64,000 bases of DNA from Zoogloea sp021286885. Its GTDB lineage: Bacteria > Pseudomonadota > Gammaproteobacteria > Burkholderiales > Rhodocyclaceae. A program made the position numbers and the translations under genes. Positions 40,614 through 49,569 of the stretch are shown piece by piece. Each line of letters opens with the position of its first letter. Position 1 is the first letter of the stretch. The stretch lies in NCBI RefSeq assembly GCF_041915215.1, contig NZ_JAYSBV010000002.1, one strand, 5' to 3'. The notes below the pieces were generated by a model. That model was not told the DNA's origin, searched no databases, and worked only from the letters and a program-made list of their open reading frames with translations.

Positions 40614-41648
40614 GCGCGGCGCGCAGACGGTCATCAGCACCACCCGCAGCACATGGGTGGCAGTGACCAGGGGCACGCCCAGGCCCAGCACTTCAGCCGT
40701 CAGACACATTTCAGCCATGCCGCCCGGGGAGGCGGCCAGGGTCAGCGTGGGCCAGTGGCCCCAGCCAGCCGCCTGAAGCAGCATCACCCCCAGGCCACCC
40801 AGGGCCAGGGCGCAGAAGGTGGACAGGGCCGAGATGCTCAAAAAACGGGGCGCGGCGCTAAAAAACTCCGGGGTGAAGCGCGTGCCCAGCGCAGCCCCAA
40901 GGAGCAGCTGGCCCCCATTCACCGCCCAGCCCGGCAGCAGTGGCAGGTGGCAGCCCAAGGCGGTGGCCAGACCCACGCTGGCCATGGGGCCGAGCACCCA
41001 GAAATTCGCCACCTTCAGCCCGCCCAATACCCCTGCCCCCACCCAGGCGAGGGCGATCAAACCGGCCAGATCAAGCAGCGTCCCCGTTGCCTCGGGCCCG
41101 TGGAGCAAGGGGGTGGCCGGGCTGGCCGGCGCCCAGTGGTAAAGGATGAAGGGAATCGTGGACACCACCAGCAGCACCCGCAGCCCGTGGGCGGCGGCTA
41201 CCCGGTCGGGGGCGCCACCGCCCCGCTCGGCCAGCACCACCATTTCCGAGGCGCCCCCCGGCAGGGCGGCAAAAAAGGCCGTGGCGGGATTCACCCGCCC
41301 CCAGCGGGCCAGAATCCAGCCCCCCAGCAGCCCTGCCAGCACGCCCCCCAGGGCCAGGGCGAGGATCAGTGGCGCCTCCTGCCCAAGGCGCCCCACCACC
41401 AAAGGGGTGAAATGCAGCCCCAGGGCCGTACCAATCGCCCACTGACCCGCCTGACGCCCACCCCGCAGGGCCTCCAGGGGCAGCCCGGCCATGCGCAGCA
41501 GGGCCACCCCGAACAGGGGGCCGAGCAGCCAGGGCAGGGGCAAATGCCCCCAGCGGGCGAGCAGCGCCGCCCCCAGGGCCAGCACGAGGGTGAGCATCAC
41601 CCGCGCTCCGGCCCAAGCAGGCCGGGAATCAAAGTAACGAGGCATCAT
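40572..41648 (-). CDS. AbrB-family membrane protein
   Basis: A 358-residue integral membrane protein of the AbrB (COG3180) family, not the DNA-binding AbrB. Two similar halves each hold the pattern GGxxEMxxxAE: LPGGASEMVVLAERGG at about 127 and SPGGMAEMCLTAEVLG at about 300. Members have been annotated as ammonia monooxygenase regulators but are likely transporters; the substrate is unknown. MMPRYFDS starts at 41648 behind GGAGAAGG. Confidence 0.82.
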   Translation of the reverse strand: MMPRYFDSRPAWAGARVMLTLVLALGAALLARWGHLPLPWLLGPLFGVALLRMAGLPLEALRGGRQAGQWAIGTALGLHFTPLVVGRLGQEAPLILALALGGVLAGLLGGWILARWGRVNPATAFFAALPGGASEMVVLAERGGGAPDRVAAAHGLRVLLVVSTIPFILYHWAPASPATPLLHGPEATGTLLDLAGLIALAWVGAGVLGGLKVANFWVLGPMASVGLATALGCHLPLLPGWAVNGGQLLLGAALGTRFTPEFFSAAPRFLSISALSTFCALALGGLGVMLLQAAGWGHWPTLTLAASPGGMAEMCLTAEVLGLGVPLVTATHVLRVVLMTVCAPRLCGLFVRWVGARG

Positions 41649-41693
41649 CAAGCCTTCTCCAGCAAACAGGCAACCCGGGCCGCCCCAAAGCAA

Positions 41694-41733
41694 CAGCCCC
41701 GCAGCCACCCGGGGGGGTTGAGCTGCGGGGCTG
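41694..41733. other. Stem-loop in the AbrB/ABC intergenic gap
   Basis: CAGCCCCGCAGC / GCTGCGGGGCTG is a perfect twelve-base inverted repeat with a sixteen-base loop. It lies between the AbrB start and the end of the ABC operon. No T-run follows, so termination of the leftward ABC operon here is possible but not shown. Confidence 0.4.
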
Positions 41734-41816
41734 GGCAGGCACACGCGGGTGATGGGATCTGGGCGCACAGGCGGCGCACCATCACGCCGCCCCCAACATC
41801 GGTGAGATCGGCGGGC

Positions 41817-42884
41817 TCAGAACACCCAGACCGCTTCGGGGGGAAACGCCACCCACTGGGGGCCGGGCGGCTCAGCCCGCTTACCCCAGGCCCGCACCAG
41901 CTGGTCGCCCACGTGGAACACGTACTCGAAGCGGTCCCCCAGGAACATGGACGTCACCAGATCCAGGCGGGCCCGATGCTCCCCGGCCTCGTGCATCAGG
42001 TGGAGCTGTTCGACGCGAATCAGCACCTCCACCTCGTCCCCCACCCCGGCACCGCTACGCAGCCGGCCCCACAGACGCAGGCCGTCGGCGCACTTGACGC
42101 ACACCTCTTCGCCCCGCTGCTCCACCACCTGGCCGCGCAACTGGTTGTTGCTGCCCATGAAGTCGGCCACGAAGCGGGTTGAGGGCTGGCTGTACATCTC
42201 TTCCGGGCGCCCCTGCTGCTCGATCACGCCGCCGTTGAGCAGCAGGATGCGGTCGGACATGGCCATGGCTTCCGACTGGTCGTGGGTCACCACCAGGGCG
42301 GAGAGCTGCATTTCCACGATCAGCTTGCGCAGCCAGGCCCGGGCCTCCTCGCGCATCTTGGCGTCCAGGTTGGAAAGGGGTTCATCGAGCAGGATCACCG
42401 GCGGGTTGTAGACCAGGGCCCGGGCAATCGACACCCGCTGCTGCTGGCCGCCCGAGAGCTGGTGCGGGTAGCGCTCGGCCAGATGGGCCAAGCCCAGGCT
42501 GGTGAGGGCGGTCTGCACCCGGCGCTGGATCTCGTCGCCACTCACCTTGCGCAGGCGCAGGGGATAGGCCACGTTGTCGAACACGGTCTTGTGGGGCCAC
42601 AGGGCGTAGGACTGGAACACCAGGCCCAGATCCCGGGCCTCGGCGGGCACATCCACGCTGCCGCCCCCGTCGTAGATGCAGCGCCCGGCAATGGTGATGC
42701 GCCCGGCGTGGGGCTGCTCCAGCCCCGCCACCGCCCGCAGCAGGGTGGTTTTGCCGCTGCCCGAGGGCCCCAGCAAGGACACCACTTCACCCCGCTGGAG
42801 GTGCATGGACACCCCCTTCAGAATGGGATTGCTGCCATAGGACAGGGCGAGCCGGTCCACCGCGAGTATGGTCTTGTCAGTCAT
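41817..42884 (-). CDS. ABC transporter ATP-binding protein (AfuC/FbpC-like)
   Basis: A 355-residue ATPase with Walker A GPSGSGKTTLL, signature LSGGQQQRVS, Walker B VILLDEPLSNLD and switch VTHDQSEAM. A TOBE domain follows residue 240. The subfamily is the iron/putrescine/thiosulfate type with a C-terminal regulatory domain. Its start overlaps the permease stop by eight bases. Last gene of a binding protein-permease-ATPase operon; the substrate is not resolved (ferric iron, phosphonate or organic anion). Confidence 0.92.
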   Translation of the reverse strand: MTDKTILAVDRLALSYGSNPILKGVSMHLQRGEVVSLLGPSGSGKTTLLRAVAGLEQPHAGRITIAGRCIYDGGGSVDVPAEARDLGLVFQSYALWPHKTVFDNVAYPLRLRKVSGDEIQRRVQTALTSLGLAHLAERYPHQLSGGQQQRVSIARALVYNPPVILLDEPLSNLDAKMREEARAWLRKLIVEMQLSALVVTHDQSEAMAMSDRILLLNGGVIEQQGRPEEMYSQPSTRFVADFMGSNNQLRGQVVEQRGEEVCVKCADGLRLWGRLRSGAGVGDEVEVLIRVEQLHLMHEAGEHRARLDLVTSMFLGDRFEYVFHVGDQLVRAWGKRAEPPGPQWVAFPPEAVWVF

Positions 42885-44547
42885 GAAGTTTCACTCCGAA
42901 ACGCAGGGCCAGCGCCAGGCCGATGCCCACCAGCAACATATTGATCAGGGACAGGGCGGCCACCACATCCACCGCACCCGAAGCCCACAGGGAGACGATC
43001 TGGGCGCCGATCACTTCGGTGCCCGGGGAGAGCAGGTAAACCCCGGTCGAGTACTCCCGCTCGAAAATCATGAAAATCAGCAGCCAGGCCCCCAGCAGCC
43101 CGTTACGCACCAGGGGGATGGTGATGTCCCGGGACACCCGGGCCCGGGAGGCGCCCACCAGGCGGCCCGCCTCTTCCAGCTCGGGGCCCACCTGCATCAG
43201 GGCGCTCTGGATCAGCCGCATCCCGTAGGCCAGCCACACCACCGCATACGCAAACCACACCGAGAACAGGGTGGAGCGCAGGGGCGCCAGGAAGGGCACG
43301 AAGAGGAAGACCCAGAACACCGCCAGACCCGCCATCAGCCCCGGAATGGCGCGGGGGGTCAGCACGATGTAATCCACCAGCCGGGACAGGCCATCCGGCT
43401 TGCGGTGGGTGGCCAGACCCACGGCCAGATAGCCGCCCACCGCCAGGGCGCCGCCCAGGGTGCCGATCAGCACCGAGTTGAGGATGGAGCGGATCATCAC
43501 GTCCTCTTCAAACACCGCCCGGAAGTGGTCCAGGGTCAGCACCTCCAGCAGATTCACCCCGGCCCCCCAGCTGCTCACCACCGAACGCAGGGCCACGCCG
43601 GCCACCGGCACCACGATGGTCAGCACCAGCCAGACGCAGATCACCCCCAGAGCCACCCACTTCCAGGGGCCCAGGGCGAGGGGACGCTGGCGCGCCGACT
43701 TGCCCTTCATGGCCACAAACCGCTGGGCCGAGCGCAACAGCACCCGCTGCAGCATCACCAGCGGAAAAGTCACCGCGATGATGCAGGTGGCCACCGCCGC
43801 CATCAGGTGATAGGAGGGCGTGCCCAGCTTGTTGGTGAGCTTGTAGAGATAGGTGGTGAGCACCAGGTGGCCCTCCGGGTCGCCCAGGATCAGGGGCAGG
43901 CCGAAGATCTCGAAGCCCAGAAAGAACACCAGCACCCCCACATACAGCAGGGCCGGCGTCACCATGGGGATGGACACATCCCGGGCCACCCGGAAGGGGC
44001 TGGCGCCCGAGAGGCGGGCCGCCTCTTCCACATCCGAACCCAGATTGCGCAGGGCCGAAGCGGCATACAGATACACATGGGGCACGTGGGTCAGGCCGGC
44101 GATCAGCACAATCGCGGGCATGGAGTAGATGTTCCAGGGCACGCCACCGAACACCGACTCAAACCACACCGAGAAGAAGCCCACCGGCCCGAGGGCCACC
44201 ACATAGCCAAACCCCAGCACCACCGGCGATACGAAAATCGGGATCAGCAGCGGGGTTTCCAGCCAGCGCCGGCCCGGCAGGTCGGTGCGCACCATGATGA
44301 AGGCCAGCACCGCCCCCAGGGGAATCGCGATCAGGCTCATGCCCACCGCGATGATGAGGGTGTTGCGGGTCGCATCCCAGAAATCCGGGTCGGCAAAGAT
44401 GAAGGCAAAGGCCTCCAGGCCAATCTTGGCCCCGGGCATGAAGAAGGGGCTGGACAACAGGCTCTGGTAAAACACCAGGCCCAGCGGAAAGAAGACGGAC
44501 AGGGCGAGCAGGGCCACCACCGCCCGTCTGGGCAATGTTTGCAACAT
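42877..44547 (-). CDS. ABC transporter permease (fused two-domain, FbpB-like)
   Basis: A 556-residue permease with two BPD_transp_1 domains, each with about six hydrophobic segments. EAA loops are visible in both halves (EEAARLSGASPFRVARDVSIPM near 190 and EEAGRLVGASRARVSRDITIPL near 460). Such a duplicated permease serves AfuABC/FbpABC-type importers. It follows the binding protein gene after a 159-base gap with GC-rich hairpins that could tune relative expression. Confidence 0.9.
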   Translation of the reverse strand: MLQTLPRRAVVALLALSVFFPLGLVFYQSLLSSPFFMPGAKIGLEAFAFIFADPDFWDATRNTLIIAVGMSLIAIPLGAVLAFIMVRTDLPGRRWLETPLLIPIFVSPVVLGFGYVVALGPVGFFSVWFESVFGGVPWNIYSMPAIVLIAGLTHVPHVYLYAASALRNLGSDVEEAARLSGASPFRVARDVSIPMVTPALLYVGVLVFFLGFEIFGLPLILGDPEGHLVLTTYLYKLTNKLGTPSYHLMAAVATCIIAVTFPLVMLQRVLLRSAQRFVAMKGKSARQRPLALGPWKWVALGVICVWLVLTIVVPVAGVALRSVVSSWGAGVNLLEVLTLDHFRAVFEEDVMIRSILNSVLIGTLGGALAVGGYLAVGLATHRKPDGLSRLVDYIVLTPRAIPGLMAGLAVFWVFLFVPFLAPLRSTLFSVWFAYAVVWLAYGMRLIQSALMQVGPELEEAGRLVGASRARVSRDITIPLVRNGLLGAWLLIFMIFEREYSTGVYLLSPGTEVIGAQIVSLWASGAVDVVAALSLINMLLVGIGLALALRFGVKLHD

Positions 44548-44706
44548 GGCAGGTTTTCCGGTCAGGACAAAAAATGGACGACAAGGCCCCGCCCCACCGG
44601 CCAGGGCCGGGGGGAAACAGGGAGAAGCAGGCGCCAGCGGGGGGGGCTGGCCTTCAGAGAAACTCTGGCGAGTTTGGGTTTGAGGTTTGGGGTGTGGGGT
44701 GCCGGA

Positions 44707-45810
44707 TCAGCGCCCCTTGAGGGCGGCGTTCCACTGGCGCAGGAAGTCCAAGCGCTTGGCCTGATCCAGATAGGTCAAGAGACCCGTGCCGATGGGCACC
44801 GGACGCAGGGCGTCCCCCAGCTGCTTGCGCAGGCCGGAAGCGGTGGTATCCCCCTCCACATCCGGGCGGATGGCGTACAGGTCGGCCTTGCTGGCGATGA
44901 CTTCCTGGCCCCGCTTGGAGAGCACGAAATCCAGCCACAGCTTGGCCGCGTTGGGATGGCGGGCGTTCTTGGCGATGAACATCACCCGGGACAGCACCAG
45001 GGTGTAATCCTTGGGCAGCACGATGCCAATCGCCGGATCTTTCTGGGCCCGGGTCAGGGCGTAGGCGGCGTTCAGGTTGTAGCCGATCAGGTTTTCGCCC
45101 GAGGCAATGCGCTCCATCATCGTCCCGGTGGCCCCCTGAACCTTGGCCTGGACGCCCCCCAGGGCCTTGATCAGATCATTGAACCCGGCCCCATTCACCT
45201 GCTTGTCCTGGGTGACCAGCATGAAGCCCACGCCGGATTTTTCCGGATCGTAGGTCGTCACCTTGCCCCGGTACTTGTCGGCCTGGGTGGTGAGCAGCCG
45301 GATCAGGTCGGCGTGGCTCTGGGGCACATCGGCGGCGGGCACCAGGCGCTTGTTGTAGACGATCCCGATGGGCTCGTAGGTGGTGCCGAAGGCTTCGTTC
45401 TTCCAGTTAGCCCACTCGGGCAGGCGGGCGGTTTCTGCCGACTTGTGGGGCTGGGCATAACCATCGTTCACCAGCTTCACCTGCAGATCCATGGACGAAG
45501 ACCAGGTCACATCCGCCGACGCGCCGGCAGCCGATTCGGAAATGAAGCGGTTGTACAGCTCGGTGGTGCTCATATTGCTGTACTCCACCTGAATCGCCGG
45601 GTAGAGGGTGCGGAAATCCCGAATCAGGTGATTGGCCTGCTCGTTGTCGGTGACGCCGTAAATCACCAGCTTGCCTTCCTTGTTGGCCGCCGCCACCAGC
45701 TCCGGCGTGCTCTGGGCGAAGCTGGCGCCGCTCCCCAGGGCACAGGCCAGCAAGGCAGCACCGGCTGCCAGACCAAAACGCCGCCGGGTGGGCTTGAAGA
45801 TCGTGTTCAT
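44707..45810 (-). CDS. Periplasmic substrate-binding protein (AfuA/FbpA-like)
   Basis: A 367-residue solute-binding protein. The N-terminus has twin arginines (TRRRFGLAAGAALLACALG) and a cleavage site near SFA-QS at about residue 32. The mature part starts PELVAAANKEGKLVIYGVTD, the family-1 extracellular pattern, and contains GTTYEPIGIVYNK. AGGAG lies upstream of the ATG at 45810. Substrate uncertain. First gene of the importer operon and divergent from the TctD-like regulator, which probably controls it. Confidence 0.9.
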   Translation of the reverse strand: MNTIFKPTRRRFGLAAGAALLACALGSGASFAQSTPELVAAANKEGKLVIYGVTDNEQANHLIRDFRTLYPAIQVEYSNMSTTELYNRFISESAAGASADVTWSSSMDLQVKLVNDGYAQPHKSAETARLPEWANWKNEAFGTTYEPIGIVYNKRLVPAADVPQSHADLIRLLTTQADKYRGKVTTYDPEKSGVGFMLVTQDKQVNGAGFNDLIKALGGVQAKVQGATGTMMERIASGENLIGYNLNAAYALTRAQKDPAIGIVLPKDYTLVLSRVMFIAKNARHPNAAKLWLDFVLSKRGQEVIASKADLYAIRPDVEGDTTASGLRKQLGDALRPVPIGTGLLTYLDQAKRLDFLRQWNAALKGR

Positions 45811-45907
45811 GGTGTTTGTCTCCTGATTTTTTTGTGAGTGTGGCCGCTCAAACCGCGCATCACGCAACGCCGCCCGGCAGCCCATGGACTGCATGATTCT
45901 CCAGCTG

Positions 45908-45927
45908 GCTTTCGATTCGCTTTCAGC
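45908..45927. promoter_or_regulatory. Direct-repeat box between importer and TctDE-like genes
   Basis: GCTTTCGAT (45908-45916) is followed 11 bases later by GCTTTCAGC, giving the same half-site and period as the box upstream of the porin at 36163. It lies about 100 bases from both divergent starts. It probably binds the adjacent OmpR-family regulator. Confidence 0.55.
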
Positions 45928-46033
45928 CCCGCAAGGCGCTAGGCTTCGCCCCACTGATCTGCCGGCCCGATCAAGCCCAGGCCGCCCAGACCGATACAAG
46001 GCCCCAACACAGCACAGAGCACAGAGCACACCC

Positions 46034-46714
46034 ATGCGCATCCTCCTTGCCGAAGATCACCCCGAGCTGGGCGAATGGCTCGCCAAATCCCTGCGCCAGG
46101 CCGGCTACGCGGTAGACGTGGCCGACCGGGGCGACCACGCCGAACACTTCCTGCAGAGCGAAAGCTACGATGGCCTGATCCTGGATCTGACCCTGCCCGG
46201 CAAGGACGGGCTGGAAGTGCTGCGCAACCTGCGGGGCCGGGGCTCCCGCATCCCCGTGCTGATCCTCACCGCCCGGGGCGCGGTGGATGACCGGGTGAAG
46301 GGCCTCAACCTGGGGGCCGACGACTATCTGGCCAAGCCTTTCGAGCTCAACGAACTGGAAGCCCGGCTGCGGGCCCTGCTGCGGCGCAGTGCGGGTTTCA
46401 ACCCGGTGATCCGGGTCGGACGCCTGGATTTTGACACGGTGAGCCGCATGAGCAGCGTGGATAACCAGCCCCTGCCCCTCACCCCCCGGGAACTGGCCGT
46501 GCTCGAAGCCCTGCTGCTGCGGGCCGGGCGCCCCCTGTCCCGGGAAGCCCTGTTCGAAAAAGTGTTCAGCCTCGACCAGGACGCCCGGGCCGAAGCCATC
46601 GAAATCTATGTGCACCGGCTGCGCAAGAAACTCGAAGGCAGCGGCGTGCGCATCACCACCGTGCGCGGGCTGGGCTATATGCTGGGGCCCGAGGGCCCTG
46701 CCCCCGCCCCATGA
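46034..46714 (+). CDS. OmpR-family response regulator, TctD-like
   Basis: A 226-residue response regulator. The receiver has D51 as phosphorylation site (LILDLTLPGKDG), with conserved LTARG and LAKPF. The winged-helix domain has LPLTPRELAVLEALLLRAG and IYVHRLRKKLEGSGVRITTVRGLGYML. It overlaps the kinase start by four bases. TctD of other bacteria controls tricarboxylate uptake and a porin; a similar arrangement is suggested here by shared upstream boxes. Confidence 0.93.
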   Translation: MRILLAEDHPELGEWLAKSLRQAGYAVDVADRGDHAEHFLQSESYDGLILDLTLPGKDGLEVLRNLRGRGSRIPVLILTARGAVDDRVKGLNLGADDYLAKPFELNELEARLRALLRRSAGFNPVIRVGRLDFDTVSRMSSVDNQPLPLTPRELAVLEALLLRAGRPLSREALFEKVFSLDQDARAEAIEIYVHRLRKKLEGSGVRITTVRGLGYMLGPEGPAPAP

Positions 46715-48102
46715 AGGCCGGCAGCCTCAAGCGCCACCAGAGCCTGTGGCTGGTGGGCATGCTGTCCTTGCTGCTGCTGGTGGATGCGTGGTTCAGCTAC
46801 GGCGACGCCCAGCAGACCGCCAACCACGCCTATGATCGCTCCCTCTCCGCCTCGGTGCGGGGGATTGCCGAGCGGGTGTACGCCACCGAAGACGAGATCG
46901 TGGTGGATGTGCCCTACTCCGCGCTGGAACTCTTCGAGGCGGGCAGCGCCGACCGGATCTATTACAACGTCCAGGTGCGGGGCGGGCGCCTCATCACCGG
47001 CTACGAACAGCTGCCCCTGCCCCCCGGCGAACCGGAATACAACAAGCCGGTGTTCTACGACGGGCTCTACAAGGGCGAGCCCCTGCGCCTGGGGGCCCTG
47101 GTCAAGCCTCTCTACCGGCCCGAGTTCCCCCATCCGGTGATGATCATCGTGGCGGAAACCACCAACGCCCGCCAAGACGTGGTGCAACACATTTTCCTGC
47201 GCGAATTTGCACGCAAGGCCCTGGTGATGGTGGCCGCCCTGGGCATCGTGCTGCTCGCCACCATCACCGCCCTGCGCCCCATCGACCAGCTGGGCCAGAC
47301 CATACGCCAGCGCCCCGAGGACGACCTCACCCCCCTGGACGGGCGCCACGTGCCCGCCGAAGTCCAGCCCCTCGTCCAGGCCATCAACCATCACCTGGAC
47401 CGCATCAGCCGCATGCTGGAAGCCCGCCGGCGCTTTATCACCGACGCCGCCCACCAGCTGCGCACCCCCCTTGCCGTACTCAAGACCCAGGCCGAATACG
47501 CCCTGCGCCAGGACGACCCCGCCGAAACCCGCCACGCCCTGGGCGCCCTGCACCGCAGCCTGGGCCACGCCACCCGACTCACCAATCAGCTGCTCTCCCT
47601 CTCCCGGGCCGAGGCGGTGAACGGAATGATGGTGGGCCTCAGCAGCGTGGATATGAACGCCCTGGCCCGGGAAGTGGTAATCGACCTGCTGGTGCTGGCC
47701 GGCGAACGGGGCATAGACCTCGGCTTCGAAGGCGACGCCCGCCCCTGCCGGGTCCACGGCCAGCCCCTGCTACTGCGGGAAATGATCAGCAACCTGGTGG
47801 ACAACGCCCTGCGCTACACCCCCGCCGGCGGAATGGTCACCGTGTCGGTCGACACCTGGAGCGGCCACCAGCGCCTGCGCGTCATGGACAACGGCCCCGG
47901 CATTCCCCCGGAAGACCGGGCCTCCGTGTTCCAGCGCTTCTACCGCCTGCCCGGCCACAACCCCGCCGGCAGCGGCCTGGGCCTGGCCATCGTGCGCGAG
48001 ATCGTGCTGAGCCACCAGGGCGAGATCGAACTCCACACCGCCCCCGAAGGCCAGGGCCTGGAAGCACGGGTGCTGCTGCCAATGGAGGAATCGCCCAGCT
48101 GA
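46711..48102 (+). CDS. Sensor histidine kinase, TctE-like
   Basis: A 463-residue membrane kinase. Membrane helices lie near residues 12-30 and 172-190, flanking a periplasmic sensor of the TctE N-terminal type (YNVQVRGGRLITGYEQLP). The H-box is FITDAAHQLRTPLAVLKTQA with H248; the N-box NLVDNALRYTP and G-box DNGPGIPPED follow. It pairs with the response regulator upstream and likely senses the substrate of the divergent ABC importer. Confidence 0.93.
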   Translation: MKAGSLKRHQSLWLVGMLSLLLLVDAWFSYGDAQQTANHAYDRSLSASVRGIAERVYATEDEIVVDVPYSALELFEAGSADRIYYNVQVRGGRLITGYEQLPLPPGEPEYNKPVFYDGLYKGEPLRLGALVKPLYRPEFPHPVMIIVAETTNARQDVVQHIFLREFARKALVMVAALGIVLLATITALRPIDQLGQTIRQRPEDDLTPLDGRHVPAEVQPLVQAINHHLDRISRMLEARRRFITDAAHQLRTPLAVLKTQAEYALRQDDPAETRHALGALHRSLGHATRLTNQLLSLSRAEAVNGMMVGLSSVDMNALAREVVIDLLVLAGERGIDLGFEGDARPCRVHGQPLLLREMISNLVDNALRYTPAGGMVTVSVDTWSGHQRLRVMDNGPGIPPEDRASVFQRFYRLPGHNPAGSGLGLAIVREIVLSHQGEIELHTAPEGQGLEARVLLPMEESPS

Positions 48103-48136
48103 CCAGGCCCGGCGGGGCGTTTCTCCAAATAAAGCC

Positions 48137-48165
48137 TGTCACAAACCCGACAAGGCGCCTTGTCG
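48137..48165 (+). promoter_or_regulatory. NifA upstream activator site and 18-bp palindrome
   Basis: TGT-N10-ACA, the NifA consensus, occurs at 48137-48152. It overlaps a perfect 18-base palindrome CGACAAGGC|GCCTTGTCG at 48148-48165, and a second near-site TGT-N10-ACC begins at 48161. The first site centres about 117 bases before the -24 element, a usual distance for NifA. Confidence 0.72.
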
Positions 48166-48259
48166 GATGCCCGACCGAAGACCCTCAAGTTGTTCTTCTG
48201 CGCACCACCTCCAAACAAAAAATCCTTCTGATTCATTGGTTTAAAAATACTCTCCGGGC

Positions 48260-48275
48260 TGGCATGGGCGTTGCA
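48260..48275 (+). promoter_or_regulatory. Sigma-54 promoter of the nif accessory operon
   Basis: TGGCATGGGCGTTGCA matches the -24/-12 consensus TGGCAC-N5-TTGCA at all but one base and has correct spacing of the GG and GC dinucleotides. Transcription would start near 48287, just before the iscA ribosome site. Confidence 0.88.
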
Positions 48276-48316
48276 TGAATGGTGTGCGCTCAACCCCATT
48301 TACCAGGAGAACAACC

Positions 48317-48640
48317 ATGATCACCCTCACCCCCAATGCTTCCAAGGCTGTGTCCCGTTTCATCTCCACGGCTGCCGACCCGGTGGCGGGCCTGCGTATC
48401 GTGGTGTCCGGCGGTGGCTGCGCCGGGCTGCAATACAACATGAAGCTGGAAGCCGAGAAGCAGGACGACGACATCGCCCTGGAGATTGATGGCCTGACCG
48501 TGCTGGTGGACCCCTACACCGCCCCGCTGATCGAGGGCACCACCATCGACTTCGTGGATTCCCTCTCCGGCAGCGGCTTCAAGTTCTCCAACCCGAAGGC
48601 GGCCAAGTCCTGCGAATGCGGCCAATCCTTCACCGCCTGA
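48317..48640 (+). CDS. Nif-specific A-type iron-sulfur carrier (IscA-nif/HesB)
   Basis: A 107-residue A-type Fe-S carrier. Its three ligand cysteines are C35 in GGGCAGLQY and C99/C101 in the SCECG tail, the standard pattern. AGGAG precedes the ATG. First gene of the NifA-dependent operon; it should pass clusters from NifU to nitrogenase assembly factors. Confidence 0.9.
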   Translation: MITLTPNASKAVSRFISTAADPVAGLRIVVSGGGCAGLQYNMKLEAEKQDDDIALEIDGLTVLVDPYTAPLIEGTTIDFVDSLSGSGFKFSNPKAAKSCECGQSFTA

Positions 48641-48659
48641 TCGCGAGGAGTCAGCAACC

Positions 48660-49565
48660 ATGTGGGACTACAGCGAAAAAGTTCAGGAACACTTCTACAA
48701 CCCGCGCAACACCGGCCCCCTGGAAGGCGCCAATGCGACGGGGGATGTGGGCTCCATTTCCTGCGGTGACGCCCTGCGCCTGATGCTCAAGGTGGAACCG
48801 GAAACCGAGATCATTCTGGACGCCCATTTCCAGACCTTCGGCTGCGGCTCGGCCATTGCCTCCTCCTCGGCCCTGACCGAGATGGTGAAGGGCAAGACCC
48901 TGGATGAAGCCCTCAAGATCAGCAATCAGGACATCGCCGACTTCCTCGACGGCCTGCCCCCCGAAAAGATGCACTGCTCGGTGATGGGGCGCGAAGCCCT
49001 CCAGGCCGCCATTGCCAACTACCGGGGCGAAGAGTGGAAGGACGATCACGAAGAAGGCGCCCTGGTGTGCAAGTGCTTCGCGGTGGATAGCCAGATGATC
49101 GAAGACACCATCCGCGCCAACAAGCTCAGCACCGTGGAGCAGGTCACCCACTACACCAAGGCCGGCGGTGGCTGCTCCACCTGCCACGAGCCCATCGAGG
49201 AAATCCTCTCCAAGGTGATGGCCGAGCGGGGTGAAACCTTCGTACCGGCAGGCGCCAAGAAAGCGGAAAAACCCGCCGTGGCAGCCACCCCCAAGCTGGG
49301 CACCCTGGCCCGCATCCGCAAGATCGAGGAAGTGATTGCCGCCGTGCGCCCGACCCTGCTGGCCGACCGGGGCGACATCGAACTGGTGGATGTGGATGGC
49401 AAGAACATCCTGGTGAACCTGGTGGGCGCCTGCTCCGGCTGCCAGATGGAGGCCGCAACCCTGGCCGGCATCCAGACCAAGATGATCGAAGCCCTGGGCG
49501 AATTCGTCCGTGTCGTTCCCGCTGCCAAGGCCCAGGCCCACGCCTGCGCATCCCACGGAGGCTGA
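48660..49565 (+). CDS. nifU: Fe-S cluster assembly scaffold NifU
   Basis: A three-domain scaffold of 301 residues. The IscU-like N-terminal domain has C35, C62 and C106. The central [2Fe-2S] domain has C137, C139, C172 and C175 (CKC ... CSTC). The C-terminal Nfu domain has C258/C261 (ACSGC). All the expected ligands are intact. NifU builds [4Fe-4S] clusters from NifS-derived sulfur for nitrogenase. It starts 20 bases after the IscA-like gene. Confidence 0.97.
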   Translation: MWDYSEKVQEHFYNPRNTGPLEGANATGDVGSISCGDALRLMLKVEPETEIILDAHFQTFGCGSAIASSSALTEMVKGKTLDEALKISNQDIADFLDGLPPEKMHCSVMGREALQAAIANYRGEEWKDDHEEGALVCKCFAVDSQMIEDTIRANKLSTVEQVTHYTKAGGGCSTCHEPIEEILSKVMAERGETFVPAGAKKAEKPAVAATPKLGTLARIRKIEEVIAAVRPTLLADRGDIELVDVDGKNILVNLVGACSGCQMEAATLAGIQTKMIEALGEFVRVVPAAKAQAHACASHGG

Positions 49566-49569
49566 AATC

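Noticed and set aside
42868..45837. A 989-codon frame on the plus strand
   Set aside because: Antisense to the ABC permease and binding protein; low-complexity His/Gln/Gly translation.
48196..48235. IHF site between NifA site and sigma-54 promoter
   Set aside because: The best match on the minus strand is shifted by one base from the consensus spacing.
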